Assembly (NCBI RefSeq): GCF_900178525.1
Contig: NZ_FXDJ01000007.1
Location: 62,001-126,000 of the forward strand
DNA length: 64,000 nt
Direction of reading: 5' to 3'
Source: Massilibacteroides vaginae
GTDB taxonomy: Bacteria > Bacteroidota > Bacteroidia > Bacteroidales > Tannerellaceae
Each line of letters starts with the position of its first letter. The first letter of the stretch is position 1. Under the pieces are notes generated by a model, which saw only the letters and a program-made list of their open reading frames with translations, ran no database searches and had not been told where the DNA came from. Position numbers and translations under genes: made by a program. Shown here in pieces: positions 45,734-54,315 of the stretch.

Positions 45734-45904
45734 TTATTTTTCTTTTCTTACTCCCTTGAATGGTGTACCGTCATCTTTTACATCCATAAATCTACCATCT
45801 GGGCCACGCTTAACCCATTTCTCTATTTTAGGGTTAAAAACTTGTTCTCTTTGCTTGACTGCACCATTGCGGTGTCCATCACCGACTTTACCATTTCTTG
45901 CCAT
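45734..45904 (-). CDS. Small basic protein of unknown function
   Basis: ATG at 45904 encodes 56 residues, strongly basic and Gly/Asn-rich: it starts MARNGKVGDGHRNGAVKQRE and has VFNPKIEKWVKRGPDGRFMDV and PFKGVRKEK. I recall similar short proteins in many bacteria, without a known role. It lies just downstream of the 86-residue gene on the same strand and upstream of the Ub-like operon. Confidence 0.65.
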   Translation of the reverse strand: MARNGKVGDGHRNGAVKQREQVFNPKIEKWVKRGPDGRFMDVKDDGTPFKGVRKEK

Positions 45905-45935
45905 AATAAAAGCATTTTAGATAATTCAACATTAA

Positions 45936-46196
45936 CTACGCATAATTATACCTTTTCCACGGGATTCTTGAAGTGGGAACTTTTGCAAGGAATCTGACAA
46001 TATCAGGTCTTCCTTGATAAGTTGGCACGCCTCTTGAATCTTGTGCCATCAAAATGATTGGTACGCCCGGAAAAGCGGGGGTAAAACTACGCCTTGCATT
46101 TTCACACTCTATTGAACTGTTAAGCACATGTGGCTTAACGATTACGATTGCAAAGGTTACCCCTTGCTCTTTAAGTACAACTCCTTCAAATTGCAT
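45936..46196 (-). CDS. Small conserved-looking protein of unknown function
   Basis: The 86-residue protein starts MQFEGVVLKEQGVTFAIVIV and includes FPGVPIILMAQDSRGVPTY and GRPDIVRFLAKVP, a compact alpha/beta pattern with no signal peptide. I do not recognise a named family, but the pairing with the following small basic protein looks non-random. The gap between them is 31 bases. Confidence 0.6.
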   Translation of the reverse strand: MQFEGVVLKEQGVTFAIVIVKPHVLNSSIECENARRSFTPAFPGVPIILMAQDSRGVPTYQGRPDIVRFLAKVPTSRIPWKRYNYA

Positions 46197-46293
46197 TTCA
46201 TTTTAATTATGATTTAAAACTAATGCCCTTATACATCACGGCGTTAGGACTTACATCCGGTAGGATAGAATTTACTGAAATAGAGCGAAATGC

Positions 46294-46323
46294 TTGTGAA
46301 GTAAAAATAAACTTTTACCTTTG
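46294..46323 (+). promoter_or_regulatory. Canonical promoter for the third small RNA
   Basis: TTG at 46294-46296 and TACCTTTG at 46316-46323 are separated by exactly 19 bases, the Bacteroidetes consensus spacing. Confidence 0.75.
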
Positions 46324-46327
46324 CAGC

Positions 46328-46452
46328 CTTGTTGGGAACAATTTCAATAAACATGGAATGCCAAAGGGTTACCAGCCCCGTTAAACTCCTACAGTTTTAA
46401 TACATTCCAAATAAATGCCTTAGAAGTTACCGCTTCCGAGGCATTATTTTTT
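46328..46452 (+). ncRNA. Candidate small RNA beside ietS
   Basis: Between the promoter at 46294-46323 and a terminator AATGCCT (46414-46420) with AGGCATT (46439-46445) plus T run lies about 120 nt with stem TGGAATG (46354-46360) and CATTCCA (46403-46409). No plus-strand gene follows, because ietS converges on the minus strand, so this is a free transcript. A 15-codon frame at 46353-46400 (MECQRVTSPVKLLQF) could be translated. Confidence 0.6.
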
Positions 46453-46467
46453 GTTTCTTTGGTAATC

Positions 46468-48828
46468 TTATCCGTTTAATCTGATTCGTACTTCTTCTTT
46501 TATCTTCACATTGCTATGGATAAAACTAAAATTATCAAGCAACTGTGTTACTTCATTATAGATATTCCCTTTTTTCTTAGTATCCTTAATGGTAATAACA
46601 AGACAAAATTCTTGACTGGGAATTCTATCTTCCTTTTCGCATTTCTCTTCAGTAACACTGCGATATTCTCCTTCTAACTTTAAATACCAATGTTTTGGAG
46701 AGTGCAAAAATTTCTCTTTATTTGCATCTCTAAATTCATCGAGACTCACATTCCACTTTTTTATTGGTTGATATTTACCGCTATATGCAATAAGCATTCT
46801 TTCCGTTGCAAATGGAGTATCTAAATCTTTAGATGCTTTTGTGCTATAATTATCCATCGCTAAAATGTTTTTTCGACCTTTAGCACCTATAGGATTCTTT
46901 ATCCTTGACTTAGTTGTATCTCTTGTTGTTTTCTCATCATAGGTTCCCAACATAACCTCAATATTTGATTGACAGTATTCCGCCCCTTGTGAAACATCCA
47001 ATATCGGGTCTGTAACAAGAGTCGCTGATATTTCTCCGTAGAAATAACCGTCATCATCAATCATACTTTGAGGGAAAGGGAAATCCAATATTTCAATAAA
47101 ATTGCCTCTTTCCAATGTGTCTTGAAGTATGAGAGTTATTTCATTCGGTTCATTAAATAGAATATCTTTAGAGTTGGATGGAAGGCCAAATCCTGTGTAT
47201 CTTATTTTATCTGCAATTGGCATTTTCATTTCTTCCGGATATTTAGCAGAATGTATGATTAATGCCTTTAGTAGTGTTGGATTAAACGATTCATTTAACA
47301 TTGCATCAAGTCCTGATGTAATGGCTGCAATTCGAGGTGTTGAAAAACTCGTCCCAACTTGCTTAGCGATTTGACCGTTAGGCGAAAATGACTTTACCGG
47401 ATTTAGAATAACGTTATTTGAGGCATCAAGTCCTGCATTACCACCAATATGAACAACATCAGGTTTAATTAAATGAGAAGGGCCTCGACCTATTCGAGAA
47501 AAAGGGGATGGATTATGTTTGTCTGCAATGTCCGTTTCATTCTTATCGTGAGTTAGTGAACCAACAACAAGCCCACGAACAGTGTCGGCAGATTTAGCAA
47601 TTCGGCTTACAGGTGCATTCAGTTTAAAATTGGTGCAATTTCCGGCAGACTTACAGATAAGGACATTGTTCTGCTCCTGTATTTCATCTAATGCTTTTGC
47701 AAAATCAGAAAACTCAGATATATCGGCTTCATGACTTGTTCCTAATGACAAATTCCACACTTTAACATCATTATTACGACTAATCGCATCTCTTATTTGT
47801 TGAATGAGTTCTTCTTCCGTTATTTGTTGCTTTTTTGTATTGGGCATTACTATTGCTTCCAATAACTTACATCCTTCAAAGCCAGTGTACTCTTTGCCTT
47901 CTAATTCATCTCCATATAGTAACACTCCGGCAACAAATGTCCCGTGGCTTTTGTCCACATCTTCATCGGGATAATATGTAATATTTTCGTTGTGTAGCCA
48001 TGGTTGCAAATGTGGAATGTTTGCGATTCCAGTGTCCAATACTCCAACTATGGGGTAATCAACCCCTGCTTTGGGTTGTTTGACAGGGATGGTAATTTCT
48101 TCGGTAAGTTCATCTAAAGTAATATCGTAGGTTGGCATTTCTGTTACTAATTGAATACCGTCAAAATCTTTCAAATCTTCAAATGCATCTGTGGACATGC
48201 CATTTATTCGATAGATATTTAATTCACTCGTGTATGAAGTAGCGCTGAAATCCAGTTGGTATTTTTTACAGTACTTTTCAAATTCTTTGGCAAGAACAAT
48301 ATTTAAAGAAGTGTCTCCGTAATTAAACAATTTTACCTTATAAATTGTATTTCCACTTGGTTCTATATTTATTTGTGGCTTAAACTCCTCAATACCAATT
48401 ACGGCAGAAAGTCCTATTATTGTTGATTTACTTGGAAATTTGCTATCTGCATTAGCGATTTTTTCGGCAATTATCTGTAAATCATTTACATTGTCAATTT
48501 TAATTAAAACAATATCTTCGCCACTAATACCAATTGTATTCAATTTATTGCTAATATTGAAAAGTGCCCCGATTTCTTTTCTATATGTTTTCGCAAGAGC
48601 ATTAGAATTTAATTTTAATTTTATTATTGATGGAATATAATTATTCCTCTCCACTTTTTTTATGAGTGATTCAGATAAGTCACCTAAGGCTTGACGGATA
48701 AATATTGATTTCTCGCGTGCATTCTGAACATTTACCCACTTAGGAAGATTTCCCCCACCGCCTTCTGTATTTCGTTCATCTTTCTGTCTTTTTTGAAAGA
48801 ACTTTATCGGAAGATTTTTTTCTGCCAT
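46468..48828 (-). CDS. Subtilisin-like serine protease (IetS-like)
   Basis: The 786-residue S8 protease carries the catalytic triad: Asp in GVLDTGIANIPH near residue 265, His in DKSHGTFVAGVLLYG near 295, and Ser in GTSFSTPRIAAITSG near 490. The N-terminal 240 residues are a helical/mixed domain and no signal peptide is present, so it acts in the cytoplasm. Paired with an AAA ATPase two bases upstream, this matches IetAS, a two-gene antiphage system (ATPase and subtilase). Confidence 0.85.
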   Translation of the reverse strand: MAEKNLPIKFFQKRQKDERNTEGGGGNLPKWVNVQNAREKSIFIRQALGDLSESLIKKVERNNYIPSIIKLKLNSNALAKTYRKEIGALFNISNKLNTIGISGEDIVLIKIDNVNDLQIIAEKIANADSKFPSKSTIIGLSAVIGIEEFKPQINIEPSGNTIYKVKLFNYGDTSLNIVLAKEFEKYCKKYQLDFSATSYTSELNIYRINGMSTDAFEDLKDFDGIQLVTEMPTYDITLDELTEEITIPVKQPKAGVDYPIVGVLDTGIANIPHLQPWLHNENITYYPDEDVDKSHGTFVAGVLLYGDELEGKEYTGFEGCKLLEAIVMPNTKKQQITEEELIQQIRDAISRNNDVKVWNLSLGTSHEADISEFSDFAKALDEIQEQNNVLICKSAGNCTNFKLNAPVSRIAKSADTVRGLVVGSLTHDKNETDIADKHNPSPFSRIGRGPSHLIKPDVVHIGGNAGLDASNNVILNPVKSFSPNGQIAKQVGTSFSTPRIAAITSGLDAMLNESFNPTLLKALIIHSAKYPEEMKMPIADKIRYTGFGLPSNSKDILFNEPNEITLILQDTLERGNFIEILDFPFPQSMIDDDGYFYGEISATLVTDPILDVSQGAEYCQSNIEVMLGTYDEKTTRDTTKSRIKNPIGAKGRKNILAMDNYSTKASKDLDTPFATERMLIAYSGKYQPIKKWNVSLDEFRDANKEKFLHSPKHWYLKLEGEYRSVTEEKCEKEDRIPSQEFCLVITIKDTKKKGNIYNEVTQLLDNFSFIHSNVKIKEEVRIRLNG

Positions 48829-48830
48829 AA

Positions 48831-49925
48831 CTATGATTGTTTATTTAAATAATTCCGTATTTGCCTAATGGAAACATTCATCCGTTCGGCAATGGTGTTT
48901 TGAGGAACACCATTTTCGTTTAAAAATTCCACTAGTTTTTCAATGGTAAGATTGCCATGACGATTGAACTCAAATAATTCAATAAGAACATCTTCGTACT
49001 GCAATTCACCCCTGTCACTAATGACTGTTTGGGCTTTTGCATTATTGATTATGGTTTTTATGTCCGAGGGTGATTTTTCAGCAAACAACTTTGCTAATTT
49101 ATCGAGCCTTTTCTCGTCACCATTAAATTCTGTATCAAAATCGCTTGTAAATGTTTTTATCAGTTTCACAATCTCATCTTCCTGTGGTAATCCAATCTCA
49201 ATTACAGTGTTGAACCTTCTCCAAATTGCTTTGTCTAATAATTCGGGATGATTTGTTGCCGCGATAAGGATATTTTGCCTTGCAAATGAGTCTATATTTT
49301 GCAAAAGACTATTAATTACTCGTTTTAGTTCACCCAACTCATACTGGTCATCTCTTGCTTTTGCAATAGCATCAAATTCATCTAAAAACAATATGCATGG
49401 CTTATTATCAGCAAAATCAAATATTTTTCGTATGTTTTTTGCCGTATTACCTAACAGAGAAGAAACGATTGCATCAAACCTTGCAATAACTAAAGGCAAC
49501 CCTGTTTGTTCCGATATATACTTGGCAATAGTTGTTTTTCCACAACCCGGATTACCATATAAGAGCAAGGAATTAGAAGTTTCCACACCCCTTTGTATCA
49601 GTTGACTTTGATGTTTGACTACGTTAATGAAATCGGCGATTTTACTGTCGATTAACTTAGGTAAAACTATGGGCGTATCATCTTTTGATGGAACAGCCAC
49701 ATCAACAATACTCAACCGACTTTCTTGGTCAACCGGCGTTGTCAGCAATTCATCCATCGTCACAGTGGTTGCGGTTCTACTCTCGATTGCTTTAAGAATC
49801 ATCTTGGACATTTTGCTGTCACCATCTTTTTCAATCTTTTCTGCAAGCAATTTAGAGTAATTAAAGACCTTTTTCGTGTCCTTAGCCAAACCACCTTCTA
49901 TAATTCTTAATATTTCAGTATACAT
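48831..49925 (-). CDS. AAA ATPase (IetA-like)
   Basis: The protein has a central AAA domain: Walker A LLYGNPGCGKTTIAKYI near residue 120, Walker B CILFLDEFDAIA near 180, and IAATNHPELLDKAIWRRF near 225. The last 40 residues form a helix-turn-helix-like segment (NTIAERMNVSIRQIRNYLN). The frame opens with TTG at 49958 inside a promoter (-7 TATCTTTG, minus strand 49956-49963), so ATG at 49925 (MYTEILRI), or the ATG at 49934, is preferred. It likely drives or senses for the protease. Confidence 0.83.
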   Translation of the reverse strand: MYTEILRIIEGGLAKDTKKVFNYSKLLAEKIEKDGDSKMSKMILKAIESRTATTVTMDELLTTPVDQESRLSIVDVAVPSKDDTPIVLPKLIDSKIADFINVVKHQSQLIQRGVETSNSLLLYGNPGCGKTTIAKYISEQTGLPLVIARFDAIVSSLLGNTAKNIRKIFDFADNKPCILFLDEFDAIAKARDDQYELGELKRVINSLLQNIDSFARQNILIAATNHPELLDKAIWRRFNTVIEIGLPQEDEIVKLIKTFTSDFDTEFNGDEKRLDKLAKLFAEKSPSDIKTIINNAKAQTVISDRGELQYEDVLIELFEFNRHGNLTIEKLVEFLNENGVPQNTIAERMNVSIRQIRNYLNKQS

Positions 49926-49955
49926 AAAAGTCATTCTTGGAATTTTTATTCGATG

Positions 49956-49963
49956 CAAAGATA
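49956..49963 (-). promoter_or_regulatory. Promoter -7 element of the ietAS pair
   Basis: TATCTTTG on the minus strand, with a TTG about 20 bases upstream; it explains why the TTG codon at 49958 cannot be the translation start. Confidence 0.65.
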
Positions 49964-50134
49964 TGAGTTTTTAAAATACAAAACAAATATATCGTAATAA
50001 ATTTCACGCTAACTGTTATTTTAATTCCAAATACCGTAATGCAAACTAAAATAATCGTAATTTTAATTCCGGATAATGATGGTAAAGAACTCCCATTGGG
50101 TCATTTGTTCTTGATGTACAGATGGTTATTAAGT

Positions 50135-52144
50135 CTATCCCCCCTTCTTCAACAACTTCCTCAATTCTGGATCATTCTCAATCCTTTCCAACTCCTCCTT
50201 CACAATCTGAATCACATCCTTTTTTACCTGCTCGTAGTTCTGTTGGATTTCCGCCTGCATGGTATCGTTACCCTCAGCATCCGTGAAGTCCACAATTTCA
50301 GGTATCTTCTTGTACACCTTCGTCTCCGCTGCAACCGCCGCATTGTCCACCACTATTTCGGCATGGAAAATCTTTTGGTCGATGCGCTCGTCAAAGTTGT
50401 CGGACACCGCGCCGACAAACATCCCTTGCGTGAGGTTACTGATTTTACTGGCAGGAATAAGGCTGTCCAACTGTGTGCTGATACTGGTTGATTTGTCATT
50501 ACGGTTAATCGTCATTGACTGTCGTTTTTGCAGCACTTTCCCGAAACGGTCTGACAAGGTTTTAGCCGTTTCGCCCACAACCTGACCGCTGAAAATATTG
50601 CCCACCGTATTTTGAATCACCTTGCTTTCCTTGTCCCCGTAATCGCGGATTAACTGGCTGTAATCCTGAAAGCCTAAGCAAACAGCGACTTTGTTACTTC
50701 GTGCTGTGGCAATCAGGTTATCCAAGCCACGGAAGTAAATCGTTGGTAACTCGTCAATGATAACCGATGATTTCAGTTGTCCCTTCTTGTTTATCAACTT
50801 TACAATACGGCTGTTGTACAAGCCCAAAGCGGCGGAATAAATATTCTGACGGTCGGGATTGTTACCAACGCACAATATCTTGGGTTCGTTTGGGTTGTTG
50901 ATGTCCAAGGTAAAATCATCGCCCGTCATCACCCAATACAGTTGCGGACTTATCATTCTCGAAAGTGGAATTTTAGCACTGGCAATTTGCCCCTGCAACT
51001 GGTCTTGCGCATTGCTTTCCCATGCGTCCATGAATGGTGAAAGGTAGTTTTCCAAAGCGGGATACGAAGTCAGAATCGGGAAAATATCGGCATAGCGGCG
51101 GTTCAACAACTCGATAGCGTGCGGAAACGTGCAGTATTTACCGTCTTGGTAAATTTTGAGATACCAAATTATGGCTGCAAGCAGGATAATCGGCGATTCC
51201 ACAAAAAAATCGCCTTGCTTCTGTATCCATGTGCGGTTCAAATTGAGCATTATCGTGTAGGCACTCTCGTAAGCATCACTGATATCCGTCATAAATGCAG
51301 GATTAATCGGGTTGCACCGGTGGCTTTTGCGCGGATTGTCGAAGTTTATTACATAGAACTTGGGCGGAACCTCATACTTATCAAGATTGTTCAGCAAGGT
51401 ATTGTAGGCAATCACTGACAAATCGTCGAACTTGTAATCGTAGATGTACATCGAAAATCCTTTGCGGATATGCTGTTTGATGTAGTTGTTAACCACGGCG
51501 TAGGACTTTCCCGAACCCGGTGTACCCAACACAATGGATGCGCGGAACGGATTGACCACATTTATCCAACCGTTGTTCCACTTCTTTTGATAGAAAAATC
51601 GTGTCGGCAGATTGATGGAATACTCGTTTTCCATCAGGCGTGTTTCCTGCATGAACGATTCGTTTTCGAGGTTGAACACGTCGTCCATCATATTATTTTT
51701 CAATAGGCGCGACATCCATAGTCCGGCAACCAACAGTAAAATGTAGCCGATAGTCATTGTCAGAATATACAATGCTGTGTTGAATACCAACGGTAACGGC
51801 AGATACAGTAACCACCAATTCAGGAAGAAAAATATAAACCCGAAGGTCAGGAAAGTGTAAATCTTCGCCCATGTGATTTTTTCTTCCTTCACACCCTTAG
51901 TTCCTAAACAGGACAGGGCAACGAATACTACGGCAAATATTTTCGTCCAAAGGATGGATGAAAACAGCCCCGCCGTGTTTTGAAAATTCATTAGGATTTT
52001 ATCGACCACGCCGATATTGATACCCCAATCCTTGATGGCTTGGTAGCAGAACCAATAAATGTTGATTACTACGAACAATATGCTGATTGCCCGCATAAAT
52101 TCCATGACTTTCGCCAATCCTCTTAAATCGTCTTCGTTTTGCAT
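50135..52144 (-). CDS. Type IV coupling protein (VirD4/TraG family, MobC-type)
   Basis: The 669-residue protein has three to four N-terminal membrane helices (residues about 15-150), then an ATPase domain with Walker A VLGTPGSGKSYAVVNNYI near residue 205 and SSVIIDELPTIYFRG near 440. It feeds the relaxase-DNA complex to the transfer channel. Bacteroidetes elements usually name it MobC or TraG; it lies downstream of mobA and mobB here, separated by a plus-strand GNAT gene. Confidence 0.9.
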   Translation of the reverse strand: MQNEDDLRGLAKVMEFMRAISILFVVINIYWFCYQAIKDWGINIGVVDKILMNFQNTAGLFSSILWTKIFAVVFVALSCLGTKGVKEEKITWAKIYTFLTFGFIFFFLNWWLLYLPLPLVFNTALYILTMTIGYILLLVAGLWMSRLLKNNMMDDVFNLENESFMQETRLMENEYSINLPTRFFYQKKWNNGWINVVNPFRASIVLGTPGSGKSYAVVNNYIKQHIRKGFSMYIYDYKFDDLSVIAYNTLLNNLDKYEVPPKFYVINFDNPRKSHRCNPINPAFMTDISDAYESAYTIMLNLNRTWIQKQGDFFVESPIILLAAIIWYLKIYQDGKYCTFPHAIELLNRRYADIFPILTSYPALENYLSPFMDAWESNAQDQLQGQIASAKIPLSRMISPQLYWVMTGDDFTLDINNPNEPKILCVGNNPDRQNIYSAALGLYNSRIVKLINKKGQLKSSVIIDELPTIYFRGLDNLIATARSNKVAVCLGFQDYSQLIRDYGDKESKVIQNTVGNIFSGQVVGETAKTLSDRFGKVLQKRQSMTINRNDKSTSISTQLDSLIPASKISNLTQGMFVGAVSDNFDERIDQKIFHAEIVVDNAAVAAETKVYKKIPEIVDFTDAEGNDTMQAEIQQNYEQVKKDVIQIVKEELERIENDPELRKLLKKGG

Positions 52145-52174
52145 AACTTTAATGTATTATGAGATTAATATTTG

Positions 52175-52182
52175 TAACTTTG
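52175..52182 (+). promoter_or_regulatory. Promoter -7 element for the element-borne GNAT gene
   Basis: TAACTTTG lies 25 bases before the start codon of the GNAT gene. Confidence 0.5.
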
Positions 52183-52207
52183 CTTTCGCTTAAAATTTAA
52201 TTGATTA

Positions 52208-52684
52208 ATGCTTATTATAAGGCCGTTAAAATCATCCGACAGCGAACTATTGAGGGATGCGACTTATTACAACCTGAATTGGAACGGGAATCGTTTTTCT
52301 CGAAAAGAGATAGACGAAAATCCGCATTTTGCCCATTATTTCAATACTTGGTTAGAAAATTCTGACTTCGGTTTTGTCGCCGAAAGGCATGGAAAACCTT
52401 TTGGGGTTGTATGGTTGAAATACTTCCCCTCGGATAATCCCGGATATGGATTTATTGCCGAAAATATTCCCGAACTAAGTATCTGCATGTTACCAAACCA
52501 TCGTGGTTTGGGAATAGGGACAGAACTTATAAAAACAGCCATAAACAAAGCGAAATCATTATCCATTCCTGCTATTAGCCTAAGCGTCGAAATGGGAAAT
52601 TCTGCGCGAAACCTGTATTTGCGCACGGGATTTAAACCTGTTGATGATATACCTGATAATAGCACACTCATTTTGTATTTATAA
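52208..52684 (+). CDS. GNAT acetyltransferase carried by the element
   Basis: The 158-residue protein is a GNAT domain: MLIIRPLKSSDSELLRDATYY at the start, acetyl-CoA loop NHRGLGIGTELIKTAI near residues 98-113, and SARNLYLRTGFK at the end. It is on the opposite strand to the mob genes and converges with mobB, overlapping it by six bases. It may be accessory cargo such as a resistance or detoxifying enzyme; substrate unknown. Confidence 0.78.
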   Translation: MLIIRPLKSSDSELLRDATYYNLNWNGNRFSRKEIDENPHFAHYFNTWLENSDFGFVAERHGKPFGVVWLKYFPSDNPGYGFIAENIPELSICMLPNHRGLGIGTELIKTAINKAKSLSIPAISLSVEMGNSARNLYLRTGFKPVDDIPDNSTLILYL

Positions 52685-53893
52685 TTTTCTTGTTCTCTTT
52701 TTCTTTTTCATCCGTCGGGCAAAGGCTTCTTCTTGGTAGTCTGTACCATTTGTTTCGGGTGTCAACAGGCTGAATAACCCACCTGCCACCGAATCATCTT
52801 CTTGCTTCCTATCGAACGGCTCGAACGATTGCCCTTTGTCCTGCTGTTCCTTCGGCTCTTGTTGCTTCCCGCTGAATAAATCATTGAACATGTTTGCCGA
52901 AAATTCTTTACCCAAACGCGAACCATTAAACACGGTTTTCTGCTCGTGGTCAATAAACGTTGTACCATAAATTCGTCCCTGCTCGTTCTCGCGGAACAGA
53001 ACGCCGATACCGTTCTTTGCCAATTCCTTTTCAAAGCCCGCACGGTCGGGATGGGACTTCATGACCGAAGCGATTACCTTCTTGCTTCGCTCTTTCAGCC
53101 CCTTGTCCTTGATAATTTCCGTAGATTTTTCAATCCGTTTTTCCAACGCATCCACGCCAACCGTTTTTCCAAATAAGGAAGATTTGAACGGATGTCCGAC
53201 TTTCTCGCGCTTGTCATTCATGGCGGAATATACCAAGCCGCGATACGGTTTGCCGTTGGCTTCGCCTCGCACCTCTTCCATATTAATATGGTAGAAAGCA
53301 AGCAACGCCTTGTATTCCTTTAAACTCTGAAAATGGTAGGATTGTGAAGCGGGACGGACAACATTGCCAATTTGCCGTTTTACATCGCCGTCGCCGTAGT
53401 TGACGGCTTTTAATGGTGCGCCTTCCTGCCGCAACTTTTTATCCGCAGGATGTAAACCGTACTGCTGTTCCAACTCACGGCAGGCATCCATCGAACGCCG
53501 ATGCTCAAACTTATCGTTAATCTTCTTTCCTGTTTCATCCACCCGCAACGAAACCACATGAATGTGTTGCCGCTCGATGTCCTCGTGCTTATACACGATA
53601 AACGGTTGGTCGCCGTAACCCATTTTGTCCATGTATTTTTGAGCAATGTCGGATAACTGCTCGTCACTCAATTTGTCTTTCGGGTCGGGATTAATGGACA
53701 CGTGCAACACGGGTTTTTCCGTCTTATTATTTGCCAATAAGTACGGCTCGAACGAGCGCATACACACAAGAATATCATACACGCCGTCCTTCGGTTCAAT
53801 CATTCGATTGGTCAAAAGTACCTTCGCATGGTCATCGTCCACCTTGGTTTGGTTGTACGAAAGCGCACCGTAAAGCGTATTGCTCGAACTCAT
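52679..53893 (-). CDS. mobB: Relaxase/mobilisation nuclease MobB
   Basis: The relaxase has the metal-binding histidines in the motif IERQHIHVVSLRVDETG near residue 105 and the strand LHVSINPDPKDKLS near 65. It nicks oriT and pilots the strand. The start at 53893 (MSSSNTLYG) gives an ATGA overlap with mobA; the frame could also start at 53905. The C-terminal 60 residues are a Gln/Lys-rich tail. Confidence 0.9.
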   Translation of the reverse strand: MSSSNTLYGALSYNQTKVDDDHAKVLLTNRMIEPKDGVYDILVCMRSFEPYLLANNKTEKPVLHVSINPDPKDKLSDEQLSDIAQKYMDKMGYGDQPFIVYKHEDIERQHIHVVSLRVDETGKKINDKFEHRRSMDACRELEQQYGLHPADKKLRQEGAPLKAVNYGDGDVKRQIGNVVRPASQSYHFQSLKEYKALLAFYHINMEEVRGEANGKPYRGLVYSAMNDKREKVGHPFKSSLFGKTVGVDALEKRIEKSTEIIKDKGLKERSKKVIASVMKSHPDRAGFEKELAKNGIGVLFRENEQGRIYGTTFIDHEQKTVFNGSRLGKEFSANMFNDLFSGKQQEPKEQQDKGQSFEPFDRKQEDDSVAGGLFSLLTPETNGTDYQEEAFARRMKKKKRTRKL

Positions 53894-54315
53894 TTTTGCA
53901 ACCATTTCTTTTCAAATTCTTCCGTGAGTTGCACAATTTGCTTGTTGATGGCGACCAATTCCATCGTTGCTTTTTCCAGTTTAAAGAGAAACGCAAGGGC
54001 TTTTTTCTCGGTAAAAGTGGTTTTGATTGCCTTCGTAATCTGATTATAGTTTACACCAATGGCGCGGAACTGCGAATGAAAAGTTGTCAACCGCATGTAG
54101 TAATCCATCGCCGCCTTGTCGATTTTAACGACCGAAACGGGCTTGTCAAAGATGCAAGCGGTGATAAAGTGCGCCTTGTTTTTCATCCCCGACGCATCGA
54201 ACAGGGACAGGAACTGCGCGTTGTCGGCATCGTTCAGGTTGAACGCATACCGATGGCTGCACGGGTCGGTCTTGGGTTTACGACCGCCTTTAGGATTTTT
54301 CTTTTCTGCTTTCAT
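53890..54315 (-). CDS. mobA: Mobilisation accessory protein MobA
   Basis: The 141-residue basic protein resembles the ribbon-helix-helix mobilisation protein that binds oriT with the relaxase: basic N-terminus KNPKGGRKPKTDPCSHRYAF, then YNQITKAIKTTF near residue 90 and a C-terminal coiled coil. An ACCACTAAAATCC motif ends 8 bases upstream of its start codon. Confidence 0.82.
   Translation of the reverse strand: MKAEKKNPKGGRKPKTDPCSHRYAFNLNDADNAQFLSLFDASGMKNKAHFITACIFDKPVSVVKIDKAAMDYYMRLTTFHSQFRAIGVNYNQITKAIKTTFTEKKALAFLFKLEKATMELVAINKQIVQLTEEFEKKWLQK

Larger units (their letters stand above)
43131..50134 (-). other. Defence cargo region of the element
   Basis: About 7 kb, all on the minus strand and more A+T rich than the flanking transfer genes, inserted between the topB-rteR unit and the coupling protein gene. 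It holds the ubiquitin-like conjugation operon, two small genes, one small RNA and the IetAS-like pair. No transposase or repeat is visible at its borders. Confidence 0.65.

Noticed and set aside
50039-50491. A 150-codon plus-strand frame overlapping the end of the coupling protein gene
   Set aside because: Mostly antisense to the coupling protein, with skewed Leu/His composition; no domain.
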